Counted from the stretch's first letter, positions 43,361 to 52,517 are shown. The stretch is 60,520 nt of DNA from CAYLJV01 sp964510375 (GCA_964510375.1 CAZEBR010000004.1:1-60520); one strand, 5' to 3'. Notes: generated from the sequence alone by a model not told the origin. Translations and numbers: made by a program.

Positions 43361-45055
43361 TTACATCATTCCTCCGGGCATGCCACCGGGCATTCCGCCT
43401 GGGGCACCGCCTGGACCTCCGCCGGGTCCGCCGGGAGCTCCGCCTGAGTCTCCGCCGCTTTTCTTCGCTGCGATAACGTCATCAATTCGCAGAATCATCT
43501 CTGCGGACTCGCTACCGGAGCTTATCGCTTGGATTTTCACGCGAGAAGGCTCGACAACGCCCTCTTCGAGCATGTCCGCGACGCTACCGTCGTGAACGGA
43601 AAGGCCTTTCGTGCTGCCTCCTTCGTCGTGCTCGGCTCTGAGATCGACGAGTGCATCTATAACGTCAAGTCCGGCGTTCTCCGCTAGGGTCCTGGGAATG
43701 GTCTCGATACTGTCGGCGAATTTTCTGATTGCCAAAGCTTCTCTTCCTCCGACGCTGTCCGCGTAATCTCTAATTTCTTTTGCCAGCTCTATTTCGCATG
43801 CTCCGCCACCGGGTACGACTTTTCCGTCTTCGATTGTCGTTCCGACGACCCTGATGGCGTCGTTAATCGAACGCTCGGTTTCATCCACTACGTGTTCGGT
43901 TCCGCCGCAAATCAGTAGGCTGACTGCCTTCGGGTCCTTGCAGTCCTCGACGAATATCATTTCACTTCCGGCTTCCTTTCTTTCTTCGACAATTCCGGCC
44001 TCTCCGAGCTGTCCGCTTTGTAGATCATCGATGTTCGAGACTACTTCTCCGCCCGTAGCGCGGGCGAGTTTTTCCATGTCCGATTTTTTGACTCTACGTA
44101 CGGCCAAGATTCCTTTCTTTGCCAAGTAGTGCTGTGCTATGTCGTCGATACCTTTCTGGCACAGAACGACATTTGCACCGGCATCTTCTATCTTTTCGGC
44201 CATCTCTTTGAGAGATTCCTCTTCCTGGTCTAGGAAGGCCTGCAACTGGTCGGGGTCGGTGACTTTGACTTCGGCGTCAGTTTCGGTGTCCTCGACTTCC
44301 AGAGCTGCGTTCAAGAGAGCAATTTTGGCGTCTTCGATTTTCTTCGGCATTCCCGGGTGGACGCGATCCTTGTCTATGATCAGCCCGTTCACCATGTATG
44401 AGTCCTCGACGCTTCCGCCTTCTCTCTTTTCGGTACCGATGTAATCCGTGTCGACTACGTATCCGCCGTCGGTTTCTTCGGCGATTTTCTTTGCGCCCTG
44501 AACGGCTAATTCTGCAAGCTCTTCACGTGCGCCTTCGGCCTTTTTTCCGGTCATGGCCGTCATGGCCACCTTCTTCAGCATTTCTTCGTCTTCGATCCCC
44601 ACGTCAATACCGATATCTTCAATAATTTCTTCAGCCTTGGATGCGGCCGTTCTGTAGCCGCTTGCGATTATGGAAGGATGGATATTTTGATCGAGGAGGT
44701 CCATTGACTCATTCAATAGGGAGCCAGCAAGGACGACGGCAGATGTCGTGCCGTCTCCGACTTCGTCTTCTTGAGTCTTGGCGACTTCCACGATCATTTC
44801 CGCTGATGGGTGGTCAAGATCCATTTCTTCAAGAATGGTTACCCCATCGTTGGTGATTACCACGTCGCCTAGGCTGTCCACGAGCATTTTGTCCATGCCT
44901 CGGGGACCGAGCGTAGTTCGTACTGCTTCGCTGACCATCTTCGCTGCCGTTATGTTGTTCTCTTGGGCGTCTCGATCTTGTACTCTTTCGCTGTCTTTGG
45001 ACATTACTAGAATGGGCCTGTTGCCTGGTGAGCCTCCTTGGTTTCCTAATGCCAT
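43361..45055 (-). CDS. thsA: Thermosome subunit (group II chaperonin)
   Basis: The 564-aa protein has all chaperonin nucleotide-site motifs: TTLGPRGMDKMLVD, ITNDGVTIL, GDGTTSAVVLAG, and VPGGGACEIELA. It ends in a Gly-Gly-Met-rich tail (PGGMPGGMPGGMM) as in archaeal thermosomes. It refolds proteins in an ATP-driven double ring. The frame extends upstream to 45307, but ATG 45055 is decisive because GGAGGTG lies 9 bases before it and homologues begin here. It is divergent from the pilus ATPase gene. Confidence 0.97.
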   Translation of the reverse strand: MALGNQGGSPGNRPILVMSKDSERVQDRDAQENNITAAKMVSEAVRTTLGPRGMDKMLVDSLGDVVITNDGVTILEEMDLDHPSAEMIVEVAKTQEDEVGDGTTSAVVLAGSLLNESMDLLDQNIHPSIIASGYRTAASKAEEIIEDIGIDVGIEDEEMLKKVAMTAMTGKKAEGAREELAELAVQGAKKIAEETDGGYVVDTDYIGTEKREGGSVEDSYMVNGLIIDKDRVHPGMPKKIEDAKIALLNAALEVEDTETDAEVKVTDPDQLQAFLDQEEESLKEMAEKIEDAGANVVLCQKGIDDIAQHYLAKKGILAVRRVKKSDMEKLARATGGEVVSNIDDLQSGQLGEAGIVEERKEAGSEMIFVEDCKDPKAVSLLICGGTEHVVDETERSINDAIRVVGTTIEDGKVVPGGGACEIELAKEIRDYADSVGGREALAIRKFADSIETIPRTLAENAGLDVIDALVDLRAEHDEGGSTKGLSVHDGSVADMLEEGVVEPSRVKIQAISSGSESAEMILRIDDVIAAKKSGGDSGGAPGGPGGGPGGAPGGMPGGMPGGMM

Positions 45056-45108
45056 TATTAAACACCTCCTTTTCGGTTTTGTATACTTTTGATCTGATTC
45101 TTTGGGTC

Positions 45109-45120
45109 GGTGCAAGCACC
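45109..45120. promoter_or_regulatory. GGTGCAAGCACC inverted repeat in the thermosome leader
   Basis: A perfect 5-base inverted repeat with 2-base spacer lies 54-65 bases upstream of the thermosome ATG. On the minus strand it is just downstream of a TATA-like TTTAATAGA (about 45132-45140), so it overlaps the predicted transcription start, where a heat-shock repressor such as Phr would bind. The identity of any regulator is unknown. Confidence 0.35.
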
Positions 45121-45192
45121 CACCACTAAACTCTATTAAATTGGAAGAAAGCCCCACAAAAGAGGCTCCTCGGATTTTATAACCGATGGAGC

Positions 45193-45200
45193 ATATAAAA
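45193..45200 (+). promoter_or_regulatory. TATA box for the pilus ATPase operon
   Basis: ATATAAAA stands 23 bases before the GTG start at 45223, the spacing expected of a transcript that begins at or next to the start codon (leaderless or nearly so). A second A/T box TTTTATAAC (45176-45184) would give a leader of about 20 bases that includes GAGGG. Confidence 0.4.
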
Positions 45201-45222
45201 AAGTTTTGTAGAGGGATTAGCG

Positions 45223-46965
45223 GTGGAGGATAAAAAGACGGATAAGGACGAAAAGTCCGAGGAAATGCTTGGAGATTGGTTCGAAAATTTCGATGAGGAC
45301 GAGTCAATCCCGGTTTCGGAGGAAAATGAAGCGGAAACCCTGTCTCCTGACGTCCCTTCTCGAGAGGAGGATTCTTCTGCTTCGGAAGGAATGGAAATCC
45401 CGGGAAAAGAAGAAGAAACCGAGATCCCTGAGTTTTCTACCGAGGCGGTCGGTGAGCTTGAGCTCCAGGAGAAGATCGAATCCGGGGAGCATGCGGATAT
45501 TTATAGGACCAAGAGGGGTGACCAGCCTTATTACAAAGTTTCCATTCCGGATTTATCCTCGAGGGAGAGGGAGATAATGTCCGAGATCCGCGACAAGGCC
45601 ATTGAGGAGATAGAGGTGGACCCGAGTAATATCACCGATGTGGATGAGAGGGAAGAAGTGTTTTTCGGAAAAGTCATGGATATGCTGAAGGAGAGGGATT
45701 TACCCCGTGAGGTAAACGATGCAAAGCTTGAACAGATGGCGGATATAATCGTCAGGGACATGATAGGTTTTGGATTAATAGACGTTCTATTGGAGGACGA
45801 CAAGTTGGAGGACGTCCTCGTCACGGCCACCGACAAGCCGGTCTACGTTAACCATCGCGATCACGGTATGTGTATTACCAATATAAGCTTCGAAAACGAG
45901 GATGAACTTCTTCATCAAATTGAAAAAATGGCCCGTAGCGTGGGTCGTAGGATAGATCAACAGACTCCCCTTTTGGATGCCACCCTGCCGGACGGGAGCA
46001 GGGTCAACGCGACGATCCCCCCCGTTTCCCCGGACGGCCCCACGCTTTCGATCAGAAAGTTCCGTCAGAATCCGCTCACGGTTCTGGACATTATTAATTA
46101 CGGGACTCTATCCACGGAGGTAGCGGCGTTTCTTTGGCTGGCGGTGGAAGGCATGGGTATAAAACCATCGAATATTCTCTTTGCCGGTGGAACCGCTTCG
46201 GGTAAGACGACGACCATGAACGCTTTTACGGCCTTCGTTCCGGATCGTGAAAGGATTATCTCCATAGAGGATACGGCCGAGCTCCACCTCCCCCACGAAC
46301 ACTGGGTCAGACTTGAAACGAGACCTCCGAACGTCGAGGGCCAAGGAGAAATCGACATGAAGGATTTGGTGAAGAACGCGCTTAGAATGCGACCGGATAG
46401 GATAATAGTCGGAGAAGTGCGTGGTCCTGAAGCTTTAACTATGTTTACAGGGATGAATACGGGTCACGACGGATGCATGGGCACCATTCACTCCAACAGC
46501 GCTAACGAAACGGTCACTAGACTGGCCGAGGACCCTATGAACGTACCCGAGATCATGATTCCCGCCTTGGATGCCGTGGTCATGCAACAGAGGTTCCATC
46601 ACCGGGAGAAGGGCCAAGTTCGTCGAACTACTGAAATAGCCGAGGTTACTGGGTTTGAGGACGGGCAACCTCAGTTGAGCCGCATTTACAAGTGGAATTC
46701 CAAAAAGGATGCTCTGGAGCCTACTGGGGTTCCGAGTTCTATAAAGAAGAATATCGCCGATTATGCGGGCATAGGTGGGGAAGAGGTAGAATTGGAAATT
46801 AAGAGAAGGGCAGTCGTGCTGGAATGGATGAAGGAGAAAAATATTAGGGACGTATATGACGTCGGCGAGGTCGTAGAAAAGTACTATAAGGAGCCAGAAG
46901 AGCTCTTGGACAGGATTGAAGCTGAAGGTATAGAGACCGTGGGGAGAGATGCTTTCAAGGAATAG
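45223..46965 (+). CDS. Type IV pilus / type II secretion ATPase (TadA/VirB11 family)
   Basis: The 580-aa protein has a long acidic, low-complexity N-terminus (about 1-80). A VirB11/TadA-type N-domain and the ATPase core follow: GGTASGKTTTMNAF (Walker A, about 324-337), ISIEDTAELHLPHEHWVRLETRPP (Asp box, about 346-369), MRPDRIIVGEVRG (Walker B) and GMNTGHDGCMGTIHSNS (His box). It powers pilin assembly from the cytoplasmic face. It is the first gene of an ordered set: ATPase, two T2SF membrane proteins, pilins, prepilin peptidase. A GTG start is used. Confidence 0.93.
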   Translation: MEDKKTDKDEKSEEMLGDWFENFDEDESIPVSEENEAETLSPDVPSREEDSSASEGMEIPGKEEETEIPEFSTEAVGELELQEKIESGEHADIYRTKRGDQPYYKVSIPDLSSREREIMSEIRDKAIEEIEVDPSNITDVDEREEVFFGKVMDMLKERDLPREVNDAKLEQMADIIVRDMIGFGLIDVLLEDDKLEDVLVTATDKPVYVNHRDHGMCITNISFENEDELLHQIEKMARSVGRRIDQQTPLLDATLPDGSRVNATIPPVSPDGPTLSIRKFRQNPLTVLDIINYGTLSTEVAAFLWLAVEGMGIKPSNILFAGGTASGKTTTMNAFTAFVPDRERIISIEDTAELHLPHEHWVRLETRPPNVEGQGEIDMKDLVKNALRMRPDRIIVGEVRGPEALTMFTGMNTGHDGCMGTIHSNSANETVTRLAEDPMNVPEIMIPALDAVVMQQRFHHREKGQVRRTTEIAEVTGFEDGQPQLSRIYKWNSKKDALEPTGVPSSIKKNIADYAGIGGEEVELEIKRRAVVLEWMKEKNIRDVYDVGEVVEKYYKEPEELLDRIEAEGIETVGRDAFKE

Positions 46966-46974
46966 GGAGTGAGC

Positions 46975-48087
46975 ATGCCCCAGGATGAAGAGGAAGGTGG
47001 AAGAGAAAGAAATCCTCTGGCAAAATTTTTTTCTAAGATTGGTAGCGTTTTCGTGGGTTCTGAAAAGGAGAAGGATGCTAGCTTAGGTGGGGGCGTGAAG
47101 GCCGATGAGGAGGCTCAAGGGCTATCTCAGAGGCTCGAGGAACTGAAGAGCTTGGAGGTAGAAACTGCCGAGAGGAGGAAAAAGCTCGAGGCAGAAGAGG
47201 AGGAAGAGGAAGATACCTGGGAAAGAGAGAGGGAAGAGCTCCAGAGACCGGCTTCAGAACGTCTCGCCGAAATTTTTTCCGGCATTTTTGGCGGCATTGC
47301 AAGCCGCATGACGGGCACGTTTTCCGGATTGGAGGAGGATCTCAACAGGGCAAACATGGGGTATTCCGAGAAACAGTTTATTGGACTTCTTTTGGGGGTA
47401 GATCTGATAGCGACGGCTTGCGTTTCAGTATTTATTTGGTTTTTCCTGAATTCTATTATATTTACGTCCTTGGGCGGTGGATTGAGCTTTATAGTAATAC
47501 TTTTGGTGGGCAGAAATCAACCCAAGTCCAAAATAAGTAGCCGTGCTTCGGAGATTAATCAGGAAATTCCCTACGCTCTTCGCCATATGGCTACCCAGCT
47601 TTCCTCCGGCATCGGCCTGCCCGAAACCATGACTTCGGTCAGTGAAGCCGGATACGGTGCACTCTCCGAGGAATTCGATCGAACCTTGCAACAGATGAGA
47701 ATGGGGAAGTCCATGACAAAGGCTTTGGCGGAGCTACAGGAGAGGGTAGGTTCCGATTCTCTGAGCAAGGCCGTCAGGCAGATTCAACGGACATTGAAGA
47801 CGGGCGGAAACCTGTCCAGAACTCTCGAGATCCTGGCGGATGAATCCTCTTTCGACCTGCGCATGAAACTTAGGGACTACACGCAGTCCCTGAACATGAT
47901 GACTATGGTGTATATGTTCGCTTCGGCGATAATTCCCTCCCTCCTAGTGGTCATAATGATCGTAAGTAGTTTTATGGGCGCGCAATTTTTGCCGCCGGTG
48001 CTTATGAATATGTTATACTTGATCGTGATACCATTTTTGCTGGCGTATCTGGTCGTGATTTTCAAGAGGATGGAACCGGAGGTGTGA
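46975..48087 (+). CDS. T2SF/TadB-C-like pilus platform membrane protein 1
   Basis: The 370-aa protein starts with a charged, partly coiled-coil cytoplasmic segment (about residues 40-95, a Glu-rich run). Two membrane helices near 135-175 and the T2SF helical domain (PYALRHMATQLSSGIGLPETM, GYGALSEEFDRTLQQMRMG) follow, and two C-terminal helices end it. T2SF proteins form the inner-membrane platform turned by the ATPase. The ATG at 46975 is chosen for GGGAG 5 bases upstream. It is followed by a second T2SF gene, as in TadB/TadC pairs. Confidence 0.9.
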   Translation: MPQDEEEGGRERNPLAKFFSKIGSVFVGSEKEKDASLGGGVKADEEAQGLSQRLEELKSLEVETAERRKKLEAEEEEEEDTWEREREELQRPASERLAEIFSGIFGGIASRMTGTFSGLEEDLNRANMGYSEKQFIGLLLGVDLIATACVSVFIWFFLNSIIFTSLGGGLSFIVILLVGRNQPKSKISSRASEINQEIPYALRHMATQLSSGIGLPETMTSVSEAGYGALSEEFDRTLQQMRMGKSMTKALAELQERVGSDSLSKAVRQIQRTLKTGGNLSRTLEILADESSFDLRMKLRDYTQSLNMMTMVYMFASAIIPSLLVVIMIVSSFMGAQFLPPVLMNMLYLIVIPFLLAYLVVIFKRMEPEV

Positions 48088-48091
48088 CGAG

Positions 48092-49026
48092 GTGGCTTCG
48101 ATAATTGACAAGGCTGCGAGTTTTGCCGAGNNNNNNNNNNGCTCAGGGCCACGAATATTCTTTTTTCTGGCGCCGAGTATTGTGGAATTTCGTTACTGGT
48201 TTCGATAGCCGCCGCCGCTGCGATATTTTGGGTTTCCCTGTTTTTCGATTTACCTTATCTACCTTTTCCCTTCTACGTCGGGGTTGCTTTTTTGGCCTCT
48301 TTTTTGGGGCTTACCAAAGCTCTACCCCTTTATCTTATTCAGAATAGGGTCGGTGAATTGGAAGAGGCTCTGCCGGATGCGTTGAGGCAAATGTCCACTT
48401 CGCTTCGGGCCGGGGTCAGTATCGACGCAGCCTTGGAGGATGTGGCCGATTCGGGTTACGGTGCACTATCGGAAGAATTTGAAAGGACCCTTGCTCAGAT
48501 TCGACGAGGCAGGGCCATTGAGGATGCTTTGAGAGGCATGGCGACGAGAGTAAAATCGGACCTTTACGAGAGGGCCTTCTTTCTGATAGTCGAGGGTATG
48601 GAGAGGGGTGCCGAGCTCGCCGACGTTCTCGAGGCCGTTTCGGACGATATAAGACAGGTTCATACGGTGCAGCGAGAGAGGCGAGCCGCCACAATGCAAC
48701 AGGTTCTTTTCCTTCTCGCGGCGGCGCTATTTGCAGGCCCCCTCATTGCGGGCATGGTAGTTTCTGTCGGAGAGGCTTTCTCAGGTGCTCAGACTGGAGG
48801 AGGCGGAGGTCTTATTTCAGGAGCGGGGCAGGCCATTCCTGAATCTTTCTCCCTGGTGATTCCAGCCTACATAATGATTCAAGCTGCTATCACTGCGGTA
48901 GCTGTTGGGGTAATCAGATACGGGGAGATGTCGAGGGGTTTAATGTACGTGGTTCCGTTTGTGGGAGGCTCGGTGGCCGTTTATTATGCGGCAAAGATAT
49001 TCTCCGGTCTATTTTTCCCGGGGTAA
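48092..49026 (+). CDS. T2SF/TadB-C-like pilus platform membrane protein 2, split by an assembly gap
   Basis: A GTG start at 48092 after AGGTG begins MASIIDKAASFAE and runs into the 10-N gap 48131-48140. After the gap a different frame continues LRATNILFSGAEYCGISLL, then two hydrophobic helices and the T2SF domain DALRQMSTSLRAGVSIDAAL, GYGALSEEFERTLAQIRRG, ending FFPG. Both parts fit one platform protein and the frame change is due to the arbitrary N count. It closely resembles the preceding gene in the GYGALSEEF segment, so the two arose by duplication. Confidence 0.85.
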
Positions 49027-49141
49027 TTCTGGAGTTTGATTTCGATTTACAAACCCGGGTGAACTGTTTTCAGTCACATAAAAAGAAAATTAGGGATAAA
49101 AAGTTACATTTTAGGTGAAAATAACCTAATTTTTCACGAAG

Positions 49142-49186
49142 TTTTATATACCCGGACCCATACTAGTAATTATCAAACTTGATAAT
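49142..49186 (+). promoter_or_regulatory. Strong pilin promoter with inverted repeat at the predicted start site
   Basis: TTTTATATA (49142-49150) is a consensus TATA box, with transcription predicted from near 49175. Exactly there lies ATTATCAA (49169-49176), AC, TTGATAAT (49179-49186), a perfect 8-base inverted repeat. It is followed at once by the SD GGAGGTGG (49191-49198). It may be an operator or a 5' leader hairpin that controls access to the SD. Confidence 0.55.
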
Positions 49187-49202
49187 AGAAGGAGGTGGAG
49201 TA

Positions 49203-49388
49203 ATGAAAGATGGATTTTTAGAAGAAGAAAGAGCCCAAGGAGCCACGGAATACCTCTTGATGCTAGCGGCAGTGCTCGTGGTTGCCGCCGTTGCTATCTA
49301 TTATGTAACTAGTCTTCAAGAAACCGCCGAAAATGCGGCAGCTGGCGGAAAAGAGAATATAACAGAACAACTTGACAACGTAGAATAA
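49203..49388 (+). CDS. Major-type pilin with class III (QGATEY) signal peptide
   Basis: The 61-aa protein has a charged leader MKDGFLEEERA, the class III signature QGATEYLLMLAAVL and a hydrophobic helix of about 20 residues, then a short acidic tail. Class III prepilins are cut before Gln by EppA-type peptidase and assemble through the helix. A strong promoter, a strong SD (GGAGGTGG, 4 bases before ATG) and small size point to a highly made structural pilin. ATG 49203 is preferred over an upstream frame opening at 49179 because of that SD. Confidence 0.88.
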   Translation: MKDGFLEEERAQGATEYLLMLAAVLVVAAVAIYYVTSLQETAENAAAGGKENITEQLDNVE

Positions 49389-49553
49389 ACTTTGAATGGA
49401 CTGATGATAGACATTATTTTCTTTCGTTTCTTTGATCTATCTATAAGTTTTTCATTTTTTTGACAAATTCAGATAAGGATATGCAGATTTTAAAAATAGA
49501 AAAGATTTAGTAGCTGGGTTTGGATAGTTGAATTTGAAAAAAGTGCTGATATT

Positions 49554-49730
49554 ATGGATGAAAGAGCTCAAGGTGCCACGGAATATCTTTTGATGTTGGC
49601 GGCCGCTCTCACCGCAACAGCTGCAGTAGCGGCTCTGGCGCTTGAAACCTTCGAAAGTTTGGGCTCTTCGGTAGAACAAGAAATTTCTAAAATGGAAAAC
49701 AGACTTATCGATGAACTAAGTGGTTTCTGA
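49554..49730 (+). CDS. Second small class III pilin (58 aa)
   Basis: A 58-codon ATG frame encodes MDERAQGATEYLLMLAAA, sharing RAQGATEYLLMLAA exactly with the preceding pilin, then an Ala-rich hydrophobic helix (to about residue 30) and an amphipathic acidic tail. Its leader before the cleavage site is only five residues. No strong SD is seen directly upstream (weak AAGTG). It is a tandem paralogue of the 49203 gene, sits just before the prepilin peptidase, and is easily missed because of its length. Confidence 0.8.
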   Translation: MDERAQGATEYLLMLAAALTATAAVAALALETFESLGSSVEQEISKMENRLIDELSGF

Positions 49731-49794
49731 TTTTTTTGAAAATTTAATGGTTTTATTTAAGTGTCTTGCATCTCATTTTTTGTAAGGGAATAAT

Positions 49795-50943
49795 ATGTAT
49801 TTCAACGAAATAGTAGCATCCCTTGCTCTATTGACCGTAGTTGTGGCTAATTATACTGATTTGAGGGAGAGGATTATTCCGAATCGACTAACTTTCTCCA
49901 TGATAATTATCGGGGTAGCTATTTATCTCGGATACGGAGCTTATCTGCATGATCTATTCTTCGCTATAAAGGGCGCTATCGGGGCCGGTGTCACGTTTGC
50001 GATCGGGTATGCCATGTGGTACCTCGGTGCTTGGGCGGGTGGTGACGTCAAACTTTATGCGGCCCTGGGTGCTCTTCTTGGGGGCTATACGGCTCCGAAC
50101 ATCTTTACGGGGCATGGGCTTGCTTTCATGAATCCCCCGTATCCCTTCTTTTTGACGATATTCTTCAACGGGATTATTTGTCTAGCTCCGGTGCTTTTTG
50201 GCTACGTTATCGTGAAGTCGGTTCAAACTGAGGGGGTGGGACGAAAAATTATTCGTCCTTTAAGGGAGTCCTTCCCTGAGATTTTGCTTGCACCGTTCGT
50301 GATAATCGCCGGTTCCCTTCTCGCGACGGAACTCGTTTCGTTGGCCGGTCTCAATGTCTGGATACGGCTAATCTTGAGTCTCGTCTTCGTACTGTTGATA
50401 TATGGTCTCCCTCGAAAACTGAAAGCGGCGGTTTCCTTGAGCCTTTTTGGTGTGGGGGTATACCTTTATTCGCTCACGATTCTCGAATACATTTTATACA
50501 CTTTTGTGGCGGTTTTTGGAATCAGGTTGATAATTAGTAGCCTCAAGGTCGTAAACGCGGAAGTTCTCCAGCGCGAGATTTCCATAACGGATTTGGAAGA
50601 GGGTATGATTCCGGCCGAAGATATTTACGAGAGGGATGGGGAGGCTCACAGGCACGAAGGCCCCGGCTTCATGGAAAGAGTAAAAAGCTTCATTAGGGAT
50701 CGTTCCGGCTTCCGGTCCCTCCCGGATTACGACAGGCTTCTGGCCGATAGTAGCCTCGCTGCAGGGATTTCTGAGGAACAAGTTGAAGCTCTTCAGGAGC
50801 AAGTTGAGGAAGGAAACTTGGAAGATAGGATCAGGATAAAGGAAGGTCTGCCGTTTGCACCCTCGTTTGGATTGGGGGTCCCGATAGCCATCTTCCTCGG
50901 GGACATTTACTGGTGGATTGTCCATTTAATAGGTGGACTGTAG
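49795..50943 (+). CDS. A24-type prepilin peptidase (EppA/FlaK-like)
   Basis: The 382-aa membrane protein has the two catalytic aspartates of A24 peptidases: YTDLRERIIPN (Asp22) and AGGDVKL (Asp near 84), on short loops between hydrophobic helices. Additional helices at 110-260 and a soluble C-terminal part (ISITDLEEGMIPAED) resemble the Arc_PepC_II extension found in archaeal class III peptidases such as EppA. It would process the two QGATEY prepilins and the minor pilins of the convergent operon. ATG start, no strong SD. Confidence 0.92.
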   Translation: MYFNEIVASLALLTVVVANYTDLRERIIPNRLTFSMIIIGVAIYLGYGAYLHDLFFAIKGAIGAGVTFAIGYAMWYLGAWAGGDVKLYAALGALLGGYTAPNIFTGHGLAFMNPPYPFFLTIFFNGIICLAPVLFGYVIVKSVQTEGVGRKIIRPLRESFPEILLAPFVIIAGSLLATELVSLAGLNVWIRLILSLVFVLLIYGLPRKLKAAVSLSLFGVGVYLYSLTILEYILYTFVAVFGIRLIISSLKVVNAEVLQREISITDLEEGMIPAEDIYERDGEAHRHEGPGFMERVKSFIRDRSGFRSLPDYDRLLADSSLAAGISEEQVEALQEQVEEGNLEDRIRIKEGLPFAPSFGLGVPIAIFLGDIYWWIVHLIGGL

Positions 50944-50978
50944 AAACAGACTTCTTATTAACCGGTCATTTGGGTTTC

Positions 50979-51749
50979 TTAAAATTCGGAGTCCTTGGAA
51001 ACTTTTTCAGTTGCTGCTTCAACCGACGATCCCCTGAGACCCAGCATGGACCGATCGACTTCGACTTTCACTGTATCCCCAACGTCGACGGGCACGAAGG
51101 ATTCCAGAAAGTGAGTTCCTTGCCTGACGTTGCTCCGTAGATCGTATCCGACCCTTACCTTGACCTTATCCCCCTTTACCTCTTCCACCCTTCCGTAGGT
51201 GTAGCTTCGACCGTATTTGGCTCTGAAGAGGGCGAAAGCGGTCACTGCGTTTATTAAAACTATCATTACGGGGATGAGGGGATTCAGGAGACCTCCTTCA
51301 AAGAGAGGCGGGAAGTATTTGAGCAGGAACACGCTTGTCCAAGCTATTCCCAAGCAAATCACGACGAAGGCTCTGTAGGCCGGATAGTCCCTGTCGAAGG
51401 CTACCTTAATCTGAATCCCGGTTAAGAGGAGTGCATAGAAGCTGGTTAGTATCAGCAAGGGACCAAAAATTAGCCAGGACCCTCCGCTGAGCACGAAAGC
51501 GGTGACGGATATGAAGAGCAGTAAAATTGTGATTTGTAACTTCAGCATTACATATTCCGGCCAGCCGGCGTTTCGGTTTTCGAAGAAGTTAGCGAAGGTC
51601 GAGGGAATATTTTTTTCGTCGGGATCTTCCGGAGTCTCATCCAATTTTTTTCTCAGATCACTTATTTTGCTCGGCAGGTCCTTAAGTCCTAGTACCGCGT
51701 CTCCTATCTTTCGGAGAAATTCTACAATTTTCGATTCTTCTTGACTCAT
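50979..51749 (-). CDS. Membrane protein of unknown function at the end of the minor-pilin operon
   Basis: The 256-aa protein has a charged N-terminus (residues 1-65), four to five membrane helices (about 66-175), then a soluble C-terminal beta-rich domain with VEEVKGDKVKVRVGYD and DVGDTVKVEVDRSMLGLRGS that looks like a small OB- or KOW-type barrel. It recalls the archaeal DUF2101 group, though I am not certain. It lies 26 bases downstream of the last minor pilin on the same strand, so a role in pilus biogenesis is possible by position. Confidence 0.6.
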   Translation of the reverse strand: MSQEESKIVEFLRKIGDAVLGLKDLPSKISDLRKKLDETPEDPDEKNIPSTFANFFENRNAGWPEYVMLKLQITILLLFISVTAFVLSGGSWLIFGPLLILTSFYALLLTGIQIKVAFDRDYPAYRAFVVICLGIAWTSVFLLKYFPPLFEGGLLNPLIPVMIVLINAVTAFALFRAKYGRSYTYGRVEEVKGDKVKVRVGYDLRSNVRQGTHFLESFVPVDVGDTVKVEVDRSMLGLRGSSVEAATEKVSKDSEF

Positions 51750-51775
51750 CTATTTCCCTCGTTTTTATTCTCGGA

Positions 51776-52516
51776 TTAACCGATTAAGAAGTTCTCCTCG
51801 TAGACGACCGTGCCGCCGGGATCCTCCAGGGAAATACTTGCCTCTATCGAGGAGGGAACGCCGGATACTATTTTTGATTCCCCCTCCCAACGGCCGTCCC
51901 CCACTCCGGGGGTTCCGTCTCCCGGTTCATTATCATCGCTATTGACGTTCCAGAAGATTACTTTATCTCCCCAGTGTACCGTGGCTGTAGCGCCTCCTGA
52001 GTACGTGGGTTCTACCGTCACCCTCCAGTCCTCATTATCCAGCTTTTCCAGCCGCAATAGGGGTTCGTTGAAGTCCTTGTCGGCCCCTTCCCAGTCCTCG
52101 GGGCGTAGGTCTTCGAAGTTGTAGTACCACCGGTTAACTCCCAGATTCTTAACCTCGCAAAATTTGGAGGTTGCGTGATGCGTGTACACGTCTCCCAAAT
52201 AGTGAATTTCGGTCCAGATGTCAAACGGTCTAACATGGAGTTGTATGTTTTCAAAGATCGTGTTTTGGGAGTATTTTTCCGCTATCTGGTCGAGTACCTC
52301 GCTGTCTAACCTTTCTCCCGACTCTTTTAGATCTCTGATCGAGTTTTTCATGTTGTAGGCGGTGTACGCGGCTCTGTCGGAGAGTCTCTCTATAGAAGTC
52401 GCCTCGCCCCCCGTGTGAACTATGGTAAGGAAGGTCGCCGATATTAGCATGGCGGGTAAAACCAACAACAGGGCGATTCCGCTCATTATCATACCACGTT
52501 GATCATCTCTCAGCAT
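51776..52516 (-). CDS. Minor pilin-like secreted protein
   Basis: The 246-aa protein begins LRDDQRGMIMSGIALLLVLPAM with a single N-terminal hydrophobic helix (about 10-32), followed by a helical stalk and a Trp/Asp-rich beta domain facing out. The leader is not a clear class III type (no acidic residue at +5), so it may be an anchored accessory subunit rather than a processed pilin. The stop of the preceding gene is at 52518, so translation is coupled. Family not recognised. Confidence 0.6.
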   Translation of the reverse strand: MLRDDQRGMIMSGIALLLVLPAMLISATFLTIVHTGGEATSIERLSDRAAYTAYNMKNSIRDLKESGERLDSEVLDQIAEKYSQNTIFENIQLHVRPFDIWTEIHYLGDVYTHHATSKFCEVKNLGVNRWYYNFEDLRPEDWEGADKDFNEPLLRLEKLDNEDWRVTVEPTYSGGATATVHWGDKVIFWNVNSDDNEPGDGTPGVGDGRWEGESKIVSGVPSSIEASISLEDPGGTVVYEENFLIG

Positions 52517-52517
52517 A

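Noticed and set aside
45056..45307. Longer thermosome start at 45307
   Set aside because: It would cover the divergent promoter and the start of the pilus ATPase gene; ATG 45055 has a strong SD and matches the family start.
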